NCBI GenBank assembly: GCA_017654935.2
Contig: CM065713.1
Coordinates: forward strand, 22,409,872-22,473,871
Source of the DNA: Phymorhynchus buccinoides
Taxonomy: Eukaryota > Mollusca > Gastropoda > Neogastropoda > Raphitomidae
Direction: 5' to 3'
DNA: 64,000 bases
In this document: positions 56,252 to 64,000 of the stretch, piece after piece
Numbering within the stretch: the stretch's first letter is position 1
Layout of the letters: every line of letters starts with the position of its first letter
Made by a program: the position numbers and the translations under genes
The notes under the pieces: generated by a model
What the model saw: the letters and a program-made list of their open reading frames with translations, nothing else
The model's database searches: none
Told to the model about the DNA's origin: nothing

Positions 56252-57884
56252 AGCTATCCACAAAAAGTTAAGGATCACTTGCAAACTAATTCATAACTTT
56301 CCAAATAAGAAAGCCAATGCGTTGAATTTTGGCCAACATTTAATTCAATGCTTTAGTGATAACGATACACAATTGCCTTCAATTTCGAGCAATCGTTTGG
56401 TCTGTACATTTGATCAAAGTGGGTATGTATCGAAATTTGATTTCCCAAAGTCATTGAACTCACAAGACAGGGCATTCTGATGCTCCCAAAAGTTCAGTAA
56501 TGCGTGTATCCGCCATGGCTGTTCTGGCACTCGACGCAGCGAGTCCTCATGGAGTTGACCAGGGTGGTGAAGATCCTCTGTGGAAGCGCCTGCCACTCAG
56601 CCTGCAGCATCTGGTAGAGGTGCTGGGCATCCCTGGGAGGGGGGTGGTTGCTCCTCACTTTGCGATCCAGCTCATCCCAGAGGTTCTCAATCGGGTTGAG
56701 GTCGGGACTGCATGCTGGCCACTCCATTCTGTTGACTCCAGACTGCTGCAGGAAGTCGTTGACCACCCTTGCCCTGTGGGGGCGAGCGTTGTCATCCTGG
56801 TAGACAGCCGGCGGTCCCATCTGCTGCAGTGTAGGCACAGCCAGCGGTCGAAGGATCTCATCCCGGTATCGGAGGCCAGTCAGGTTACCCTGTACATGAT
56901 ACAAGGGTGTTCTGTGGTGAAGGCTGAAGGCCCCCCAGACCATTACAGAACCTCCACCAAAGGCCACCTTTTCTTGGACAGTGGCGTCAATAAAGCGTTC
57001 CCCTGGGCGCCTCCAGACCCTCAGTCGGCTGTCGTTGTGGTTCAGGGTGAAGCGTGATTCATCACTGAACAGGACCTGGGACCATTGCTGACGTGTCCAC
57101 CTCACGTGACGTCTGCAGAAGGCGCGGCGTGCTGCCCTATGGGCTGGAGTTAAGCGTGGCCGTACAGCTGGGCGACGAGAACGGAGGTTAAACCCATGAA
57201 GGCGGTTCCGTATGGTCTGCTGGCTGATGTTGATGTTAGTAGCCACCCTCAGCTGCCTTCGAATGATGCTGGAAGAGGCTGTTCTTGTCTGCAGGGCTTG
57301 TCGTTCAATGAGACGATCTTCACGTGGAGTTGTCTTCTTCGGTCGACCAGATCTGCGTCTTTCATGGACCCTCCCAGTGGCTGTGAAGCGTTGAATCAGT
57401 CTGACAATGACCGAGATGGACACCTGAAGTCGCCTGGCCACTTCTCGCTTGGGAACACCATCTTGGAACCATGCAACAGCTCGTCCCCTATCCAACTCGC
57501 TCAATTTTCGTCGTGGAGGCATTGTCAAATCAGGCCTAATACTGGTGGTATGTCTTCTTATAAAGCCAAGCAAGAGACAGCATCTCACACATAAACAGCA
57601 GTGCTTGCACGTGCATAATGGTTTTTCCATCTGGCTTGTGCAATGTGTTCATGCAGAACGATCCAAAACAAGGTCCTTTTTCGCAAGTTTCCGCTTTTTC
57701 TTTTGCTGCCAAGCTCAGTAATAGAGAATCACGTGCAATGTTTCCACTAACACAACATCGCCCACTTACAGCTGAACAAGAATTCATAACAATTTGGCTT
57801 GATTGAGAAAAAAATAACAGGAGCGAACGGAGTTTATTGCGCACCTGTTTTCTCATAGTGATCCTTAACTTTTTGTGAGTAGTG
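56252..57884 (-). mobile_element. Complete Tc1-type transposon
   Basis: The 1633-bp element has terminal inverted repeats of about 30 bp (CCACAAAAAGTTAAGGATCAC at the left; ACTCACAAAAAGTTAAGGATCA on the right-hand complement) and TA on both sides (56250-56251, 57885-57886). It carries one uninterrupted transposase on the minus strand and lies in the last mrpl39 intron. The two termini differ slightly in the outer seven bases. Confidence 0.88.
56494..57522 (-). CDS. Tc1-family DD34E transposase
   Basis: 342 codons from ATG at 57522 (MPPRRKLSELDRG); a longer frame starts at 57630, but the inner Met gives the usual Tc1 length of about 340. The N-terminus has two helix-turn-helix segments (AVAWFQDGVPKREVARRLQV; later NISQQTIRNRLHGFNLRSRR) joined by a GRP motif (RRRSGRPKK). 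The catalytic triad is visible: D in LFSDESRF, D in YQDDNARPH, E in NPIENLWDEL, with 34 residues between the last two. It cuts and pastes its own element into TA sites in the nucleus. No stop or frameshift, so it may be recently active. Confidence 0.93.
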   Translation of the reverse strand: MPPRRKLSELDRGRAVAWFQDGVPKREVARRLQVSISVIVRLIQRFTATGRVHERRRSGRPKKTTPREDRLIERQALQTRTASSSIIRRQLRVATNINISQQTIRNRLHGFNLRSRRPAVRPRLTPAHRAARRAFCRRHVRWTRQQWSQVLFSDESRFTLNHNDSRLRVWRRPGERFIDATVQEKVAFGGGSVMVWGAFSLHHRTPLYHVQGNLTGLRYRDEILRPLAVPTLQQMGPPAVYQDDNARPHRARVVNDFLQQSGVNRMEWPACSPDLNPIENLWDELDRKVRSNHPPPRDAQHLYQMLQAEWQALPQRIFTTLVNSMRTRCVECQNSHGGYTHY

Positions 57885-58137
57885 TATATATACACACACA
57901 CACACACACACCGGGGATTATTCCTGGATTTATAAAACTTTATTACAAGAAAACAAGAATGCTTTCCCATATTACCACACAGAAAATCAGACATATTTTA
58001 AAAAAAGGTAAAAAAATTAAAATAGTAAAAACATCAAAACAGTTACAAGTTTTCTGCTGTGTTATAGCTTTACTACTTTTTTTAAATATTTTTTTTTATA
58101 CATAATTAGATTATGACAGCCACCAGAAATATTTTAA

Positions 58138-58373
58138 CCCTTTCACCGCCAAAGTCGCATTTTAGCACCACAGTGATTTAACACCTAGTATGTCACTAAA
58201 AGGCATCAAATTGGGGTCTATTATCCAAAGACCCTATTGTCTTAGTTTTGGGAAGTAAGGATAAACCTTATTTTATATATGTCGCAGAAGTATCCCAAAT
58301 ACCGCAGATGGATTTTGTTCTCTACCCAGGCAAATTGACATTTTGGGCTGAAATATGTCTGGCGGTGAAAGGG
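58138..58373. mobile_element. piggyBac-type MITE family B, uninterrupted copy
   Basis: CCCTTTCACCGCCAAAGTCG and TGGCGGTGAAAGGG with TTAA on both sides (58134-58137, 58374-58377). At 236 bp it is the reference for the interrupted copies. Confidence 0.85.
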
Positions 58374-58417
58374 TTAACACATAGATTAAGAAAATCAATG
58401 AATGAACAATCACTTAC

Positions 58418-58468
58418 TAATTTCTGGGCTCTTGGCACGAGAATCTTTTCATAGGTCCAGGAATGCAT
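58418..58468 (-). CDS. mrpl39: mrpl39, internal exon 3 of those visible
   Basis: Minus strand: acceptor ATCTGTTGTGCAG ends at 58469; 17 codons MHSWTYEKILVPRAQKL; donor TTA|GTAAGT at 58418/58417. Phase 0 on both sides. In mL39 proteins a W/T-containing helix with a basic end (IWDKLLERSRKMV in the human protein, from memory) directly follows the QGxxLPVxL strand, and this exon supplies exactly that segment. Confidence 0.72.
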
Positions 58469-58517
58469 CTGCACAACAGATATGTCCATTTGAAATACAT
58501 TGTACAGCACACTGATA

Positions 58518-59006
58518 CAGGGTTCCCAGGGCTTTCAGCTATCCCCAAGTAAGGACCTGTAGGCCTAAGGATAATCTGCATCTTTTAGCCAATGATCTTG
58601 AAAGGAACACTTTCCCAGCATTGTGAACAATGTCTAAGCAGATAGAAAAACTATGGCTGACACAGATACATGTTTTCGTGCGAAGCGACACCAGTATAAA
58701 GAACGAGATTTCAGTCCAATTTCTCTTGACAACTCGCGGTGCATCGTTCGTCTGCTAAGCGGTCAGTTGAAACGGGAAGGTGGGGGAGGGGGGGTAAGGT
58801 GAAGTAGGTGCTGAGCGATGTTTCTCAAGCGTAAAAGTGCTGCTTCTGCGACCTATTTTGAGTATGGTCTTGCTGCTCAGGGCAGTTTCTTGCAGCCGTC
58901 AGGACTTGTAAGGACCTTGAAGTGAATGTAAGCACTTGTAAGGCCTTACTTGGAGATTTCAATTGGTCAAGACTTATAAGGACTGGTAACGCCCCTATGA
59001 ACCCTG
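58518..59006. mobile_element. hAT-like MITE with 5-bp target duplication
   Basis: Ends CAGGGTTCCCAGGGC and (complement) CAGGGTTCATAGGGGC, with TGATA on both sides (58513-58517, 59007-59011). Non-coding; same class as 38943-39160. In an mrpl39 intron. Confidence 0.75.
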
Positions 59007-59149
59007 TGATAATGCACTGCAGGCAGGCACACATGCACACACATGCTGACGCACACATAACGCAGCGCATACACACACACACACTAACAAACTCAAGTTC
59101 TGGTTATCGTAAGTAACTGAGTATCAACCAACCCATAAATTATTCATTT

Positions 59150-59480
59150 CACGCACACACATACACACACACACAACAACATACAGTATTTATACAGTGC
59201 TAAATTTTGACTGAAATCAAACTGAAGCGCACACACATGTTAAACATTCATAACGCTTTCAAACAAAGACGCTACGCAAAGACGAACAAGACGATAACAC
59301 ACACACAATGTTTGAGAAATAGACCTAAAGGCAAGAGGGAGGAGAGAAAGAGAGAATGAGCTTCAATGATGGGGAAACAGGTCGGGTTTTGAGGTTAGAT
59401 TTGAAAGCAGAGAGGGTCGGTCGCTGACGGAGGGAGAGAGGAAGTTTGTTCCAGGAGGTTGGTCCTGAAACAGCAAAAGA
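59150..59480 (-). pseudogene. LINE 3' end fragment
   Basis: The minus strand encodes LSLRQRPTLSAFKSNLKT, then a 3' UTR that matches 44100-44400, including ACATACAGTATTTATAC. In an mrpl39 intron. Confidence 0.6.
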
Positions 59481-59774
59481 GCGCCGACCAACAGGCACGC
59501 ACACACATCACTCACACACATGCATGCGTGCACGTGCACACACACACACACACACAGAAGGGAATAGAAACAAGTCACAATCATCCTGATCACTTTTAAA
59601 CTTGAACTCACATTCATCCTGCTAATCAGCCCATTAATCATGCAATCAATCAATCATTTATTCTATGTGTGCGTGTGTCTTTTTCAGTGTATGCTATGCA
59701 ACTGACCAGTTAACGAAATGCTATATTATTGTATTCTGTAATTGTATGCGCATGCCGAGCAACAAATTTCTTCT

Positions 59775-59910
59775 GTTTTGAAGACAATAAATTGAATTGA
59801 TTGACTGATTGATTGACTGATTGATTGATTGACTGACTGATTGACTGACTGATTGATTGACTGATTGATTGACTGATTGATTGACTGATTGATTGACTGA
59901 TTGATTCATT
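59775..59910 (+). repeat. (TTGA/CTGA)n tetranucleotide tract
   Basis: TTGATTGACTGA repeats preceded by GACAATAAATTGAATTGATT, the typical 3' terminus of an L2-like LINE on the + strand. Confidence 0.85.
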
Positions 59911-60099
59911 GAGTGCGTGCATCTCTGTCCGCGTGTCTCTCTCTTTTCAATGCGAAAATGACTTTCTCCCCCCCTCTCTCTCCCTTCTCTCCCAACCCCT
60001 TCTCTCTCTCTGTCTGTCTCTCTCTCTATTCAAGTTTTGAGAAACATTTCGAGTTTCTCTCTCTGTATGTGTATTTCATCACCCGCGAAACGAAAGCGG

Positions 60100-60967
60100 G
60101 CAGTTCTTCTGTCAATGTCTCTGTCTCTCGTTCTGTCTCTGTCTCTCTCTCTCTCTTTACTCACATTCAGCTGCACGGGCAGTTCTTCTATCAATGTCTC
60201 TGTCTCTCGTTCTGTCACTGTCTCTCTCTCTCTTTACTCACATTCAGCTGCACGGGCAGTTCTTCTGTCACTGTCTCTCTCGTTCTGTCACTGTCTCTGT
60301 CTCTCTTTACTCACATTCAGCTGCACGGGCAGTTCTTCTCTGTCTCTGTCTCTCTCGTTCTGTCACTGTCTCTCTCTCTCTTTACTCACATTCAGCTGCA
60401 CGGGCAGTTCTTCTGTCACTGTCTCTCTCGTTCTGTCACTGTCTCTGTCTCTCTTTACTCACATTCAGCTGCACGGGCAGTTCTTCTGTCACTGTCTCTC
60501 TCGTTCTGTCACTGTCTCTGTCTCTCTTTACTCACATTCAGCTGCACGGGCAGTTCTTCTGTCACTGTCTCTCTCGTTCTGTCACTGTCTCTGTCTCTCT
60601 TTACTCACATTCAGCTGCACGGGCAGTTCTTCTGTCACTGTCTCTCTCGTTCTGTCACTGTCTCTGTCTCTCTTTACTCACATTCAGCTGCACGGGCAGT
60701 TCTTCTGTCACTGTCTCTCTCGTTCTGTCACTGTCTCTCTCTCTCTTTACTCACATTCAGCTGCACGGGCAGTTCTTCTGTCTCTGTCTCTCGTTCTGTC
60801 ACTGTCTCTCTCTCTCTTTACTCACATTCAGCTGCACGGGCAGTTCTTCTGTCTCTGTCTCTCGTTCTGTCACTGTCTCTCTCTCTCTTTACTCACATTC
60901 AGCTGCACGGGCAGTTCTTCTGTCACTGTCTCTCGTTCCGTCACTGTCTCTCTCTCTCTTTACTCAC
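60100..60967 (-). repeat. Minisatellite built from an mrpl39 exon end and its splice donor
   Basis: About 13 units of 62-68 bp. Each contains, on the minus strand, CTGCCCGTGCAGCTGAAT followed by GTGAGTAAAG: the last six codons (LPVQLN) of the exon at 60968-61042 plus its donor, then CT/GA-rich intron sequence. The leftmost unit (60098-60125) is degenerate (GTCAATGTCTC). The long Ser/Leu frames on the + strand are spurious. Confidence 0.9.
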
Positions 60968-61042
60968 ATTCAGCTGCACGGGCAGCGCCATTCCCTGGAC
61001 TCTTGTCAGCGGACCGTAGGTGGAGCTGTGTATCGGGTGGAG
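60968..61042 (-). CDS. mrpl39: mrpl39, internal exon 2 of those visible
   Basis: Minus strand: acceptor GTTTTCTCTCACAG ends at 61043; 25 codons LHPIHSSTYGPLTRVQGMAL plus PVQLN; donor AAT|GTGAGT. Phase 0 both sides, continuing from SVTA at 63749. R-x-QG-x-x-LPV-x-L is a conserved mL39 strand (RRFQGVSLPVHL in human, from memory). Its 3' end and donor were amplified into the adjacent minisatellite, so about 13 extra donor-like sites follow it. Confidence 0.78.
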
Positions 61043-61084
61043 CTGTGAGAGAAAACAAAAACCACATCTTCACGTTTTCTTCTT

Positions 61085-61370
61085 CATTTTCTTCTTCTTC
61101 GTTCGCTCAGTTTCCAGTCATATGAGCGTAGATGCGTCATGCTGCCGTTATGCGCCTAACTAAGAAATAGTTAGGCCCAGGATATCCGACATCGGCTGGA
61201 GAAATCTTTGCAAGAATTGATAGGAAAAAGGCAGGAGAATGGACCAGTGAACCAGAAAGATAGCAGGTGACAGTAAGCAAAGGGAAAAGGCAGAGTCAAA
61301 GAGAATGACAGAATTAGAGGAAGTTACAAGCACACAACTTCCAGAAGGTGGAGGAACTATTTGTACGAAT
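61085..61370 (-). repeat. SINE family A
   Basis: (TTC)n at 61085-61100, then GCTCAGTTTCCAGTCATATG and ATGCTGCCGTTATGCGCCTA, to GAAGGTGGAGGAACTATTTG. In an mrpl39 intron. Confidence 0.7.
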
Positions 61371-61417
61371 TGCGGGTGACAAGTACCGCGTTATTCGGAC
61401 TACGAGGCACACCTTAA

Positions 61418-61806
61418 CCCTTTCACTGCCAATGTCGCGTTTTAGCACCACAATGGTTTAACACCCATGCCACTAAAAGCAGGCATGGGAATTGTCAGAG
61501 ACAAAAAACTCTGAAAAGCCCCCCAATTGAAGTATTTACTAACAAAAACGAAGTATTTAGTAACAATTTCAATTTTTTTTCCCGCGGAAATCCGCGAATT
61601 CGCGGACAATTCCCATGCCTGTAAAAGGCATCCAATCAGGGCCTGTTATTCGAAGACCCTATTTTCTTGAATTTGGGAGGTAACGATACCGGCCTAATGT
61701 TATGCATGTCACAGAGGAATTCCCAGTATTGCAGTTCCTTTTTTCTCTCTACCCAGTTAAAGTTAAAATGTATTTTGGGGCTGAAAAATGGCTGGCGTTG
61801 AAAGGG
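61418..61806. mobile_element. piggyBac-type MITE family B with a nested hAT-like MITE
   Basis: TTAA on both sides (61414-61417, 61807-61810). The inner element 61480-61621 has perfect 17-bp ends CAGGCATGGGAATTGTC and a TAAAAG duplication. Its insertion point (ACTAAAAGGCATC in the intact copy) is the same as for the nested element at 5397-5646. Confidence 0.8.
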
Positions 61807-61810
61807 TTAA

Positions 61811-61985
61811 TGTTCCTCCGAGGTCGGAGTGTGGCTGCCCACGTGGCGGGGGTAATCGAAAACGGTCACACACGTAATGTTGTTCTCATCCCTAGCTGAT
61901 GCATTTGTGCCATAGTGCTCGAGTGCTTTGGCTGTTGGGATGATCCCTGGAGTCTTTAAGCCAGGGAAGGACAACAACAAACAAC
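61811..61985 (+). repeat. SINE family C
   Basis: GAGGTCGGAGTGTGGCTGCC to CCCTGGAGTCTTTAAGCCAG and an (AAC)n-like tail. The same unit is at 41170-41330. Confidence 0.6.
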
Positions 61986-61989
61986 AACA

Positions 61990-62720
61990 CACCCTGCTCT
62001 CATGGTGACCTCAGTTTCGGTTTCCGGTCCAGTCTATGCCTTGGTGCGTTCGGGTCAAAGTCATGGGGATCAGTGTGTTCTGGGGAGCTGTCGGTGGACG
62101 GTCGTGGTGGCGCCCTCGGAGGAGGACCTCACTCACGCTGGCTCCGCGACTAAGAGAATAGTGTCGTCAGTAGGGGGCTTAGTAGGTGGTGTCCTGAACA
62201 GGCTCCACTGAACTCCACCGAAGTGACTCAGCAGCAGTGCAGTGTGTCCTCGGTTGGTTGCCTCCTGACGGACTAACATAGATTCACTCTCCTTGAACTG
62301 CTGGTCTCGGATTCTGCTACCTGAACGTGCGGAGGTGTGGCTGCGAATTGGGAATAGGAATGAGCGGTGTCGGAGCAACGCCACTGTACGGCCCAGAAGA
62401 TGAGACAGCCAAAAAACCCAAAAACAAAACCACACCTGGAAGCTGAAAGGAAACAACAGTCTCCAATGTAACTGACAGGCTCTCGTTGCACTTTCACTTC
62501 TGGTTAAACTTCATGACCTCTATAACCAGCAAAATGCATCTTCTCAAATTCTCATAATCCGGCGACGCCGGCTCCAGGCACCAAAAAAACATCCTGAACT
62601 TCAGGACATCCTGAAAAGGGAGGAGCATCCATGAAAATGGTCCAAGATGGCGGAAAGAATGGCATAGTCTACTTTTGAACCGTCTGAGAACAAACCACAG
62701 GCTACGGTGCTTGGTCACGA
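61990..62720. other. Unclassified repeat-like intron sequence
   Basis: GC-richer than its surroundings, with no intact frame and no recognisable domain on either strand. Possibly an old retroposon in the mrpl39 intron. Confidence 0.3.
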
Positions 62721-63225
62721 TATTGCAGAGACTATGAGCAAAGATTCTAAAAGGGTAAGATGGACTACTTAAGAGTTACAGCGAACCGGGCTGATAGAGT
62801 TATCGTTAGTGGGGTAGTTATACACCATTGACGGCTATCCAAAAACTCAGACTGGAATTTGAACGGAGAATTCAACTGGCCTATCGACGTGTAAATGTGT
62901 CATGTTTAAAAGGGACATAACCAGTGTTTCTGTCCTCACTACTCGTATAGGGAAAAGAGACCGGATGCTTGTCTCCCCCTATACAGTCTTTGCTATAAGT
63001 AAAACATAAGGTGCACCTGATCATAACCCCCCCCCCCCCATTTTACACCGAAATATGCATTTTGAGCAAATTTGAACACGGACGGACCAAGTGAAAACAA
63101 TACTGGTAAAGAAAGATATGGCTGAATTAAACAATAGAAGACTACACATGATTACAGCAAGTCAATGTATTTCTCATTTCACACATTTTTTCCCCAAAAG
63201 TAAATCTGGTTTGGTATTTGGTATT

Positions 63226-63591
63226 TTCTATTCGGGCTGCTCTCCCCCGGAGAGCGCATCGCTGCAAGTGCAGCGCCTACCCCATTTAAAAAAGAATTTT
63301 TTTTTTTTTTTGGGGGGGGCACACTTGGAAAACCTAGGTATCAATTTGGCCATACCAGGCAGCAGGATTTCTCCCCCGCTCTTACCGACTTTCAACTGCC
63401 GTGGGATTTGTATGTGCGTAAAGTGCACGGGTCAGACTAGCTTTAAGTCCCCATCCGAAGGACTCGACTTTCCTTTCGATTTTCCTGTCAAACTAAAAAG
63501 AAAGGGTGAGGCCGGGATTCGAACCCATGTCACTGACGTTGCAGTCATGCATTACATTCGGCAGGCGAACGTCTTAACCACTCTGCCACTT
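63226..63591 (-). repeat. tRNA-derived SINE, full-length
   Basis: The minus-strand head (63591-63506) reads GTGGCAGAGTGGTTAAGACG (A box) and GGGTTCGAATCCC (B box), a Ser/Leu-tRNA-like pol III promoter. A conserved body follows (GATGGGGACTTAAAGCTAGT, CAAATCCCACGGCAGTTGAA, CTAGGTTTTCCAAGTGTG), then a hairpin GCGCTCTCCGGGGGAGAGC near its 3' end. In an mrpl39 intron. Confidence 0.75.
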
Positions 63592-63728
63592 TTCTCTCTC
63601 TCTCTGTCTCTCTCTCTCTCATACTCTCTGTCTCTCTCTCATACGCTCTCTCTCTCAAATACTCTCTCTCTCTCATACTCTCTCTCTCTCTCATACTCTC
63701 TCTCTCTCTCATACTCTCTCTCTTTCTG
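63592..63728 (+). repeat. (CT)n with ATACTCTC interruptions
   Basis: Imperfect CT microsatellite between the SINE and the mrpl39 exon; frames through it are spurious. Confidence 0.9.
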
Positions 63729-63748
63729 TCAGTGTCATACAGACTTAC

Positions 63749-63877
63749 GGCAGTGACAGAGAATCGTCCCAGCAGACCGGTGCTGGCCACCAGGGGGCCG
63801 GCGGTGATGTCAACATGGTCGCCCATGCGGTACACCGTCACTTTGCCGCTCTCCGATTTCGCCGCCATGCTCGGAAC
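63749..63877 (-). CDS. mrpl39: mrpl39, internal exon 1 of those visible
   Basis: Minus strand: acceptor CCTTGTTTGCAG ends at 63878; 43 codons; donor GCC|GTAAGT at 63749/63748. Phase 0 both sides. The protein reads KSESGKVTVYRMGDHVDITA then GPLVASTGLLGRFSVTA. The YRxGDxVDxxxGPLxxxT pattern is the TGS/threonyl-tRNA-synthetase-like region of mitochondrial large-subunit protein mL39 (human RIGDFIDVSEGPLIPRT, from memory). mL39 is a structural protein of the mitoribosome and lacks synthetase catalysis. Upstream exons lie beyond the window. A threonyl-tRNA synthetase is the alternative, but the next exons fit mL39. Confidence 0.78.
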
Positions 63878-64000
63878 CTGCAAACAAGGAGCTCCGTAGC
63901 ATCACATATTCAATTCTCTGTACCTGTCAAAGCTCACGCACTCTCCGCTCTTCTTCACAGAAACTCCTGAAAATCTCCAAGCAGTCCCTGAAATATGTTG

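Noticed and set aside
59913..61125. Three overlapping Ser/Leu-rich open frames of 280-370 codons
   Set aside because: They are the antisense of the minisatellite derived from the mrpl39 exon end; period effects and CT richness keep them open.

Overview
The window is animal nuclear DNA with spliced genes, long introns, very many microsatellites and densely nested transposons. The repeat flavour (Helentron-like elements with tetranucleotide tracts, (GAA)-tailed SINEs, foldback MITEs) suggests a mollusc, probably a gastropod. That assignment is inference. One assembly gap (N run) lies at 7193-7692.

Genes, from left to right. (1) The last two exons of a cfap45-like gene (axonemal microtubule inner protein) lie on the + strand at 105-1765. 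(2) A two-exon gene for a 134-residue secreted, dibasic-processed peptide precursor lies on the + strand (exons 21270-21351 and 22682-23004). It is present a second time with an identical protein (29977-30058 and 31881-32203), because about 9-11 kb is tandemly duplicated (about 18103-29473 and 29474-38731). (3) The last two exons of a BTB/POZ-domain gene lie on the - strand (44421-44681 and 42571-43031). (4) The 3' half of mrpl39 (mitochondrial ribosomal protein mL39) lies on the - strand as short phase-0 exons at 63749-63877, 60968-61042, 58418-58468 and probably 55699-55740. None of these genes forms an operon or shares an obvious pathway; they are ordinary dispersed eukaryotic genes.

Repeats fill the rest. 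2-20 kb: pogo-like, piggyBac-like and other MITEs, LINE fragments, and a 3.9-kb satellite of about 70-bp units (13950-17830) that looks like an amplified transposon terminus. 18-39 kb: the tandem duplication, including a 60-bp satellite in each copy. 39-55 kb: nested MITEs, a LINE on the - strand split by a 1.8-kb solo LTR and further MITEs, a + strand LINE 3' end, and CT/GA microsatellites. 56-58 kb: a complete Tc1-type transposon with an intact DD34E transposase inside the last mrpl39 intron. 60-61 kb: a minisatellite made from the end of an mrpl39 exon and its splice donor.

A recurring theme is that several minisatellites were seeded from functional sequence: an exon/donor junction (mrpl39), a gene's terminal exon (BTB gene), a LINE reading frame, and a transposon terminus. 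The most interesting gene is the duplicated, unrecognised peptide-hormone-like precursor. All calls are by eye; no database search was run.
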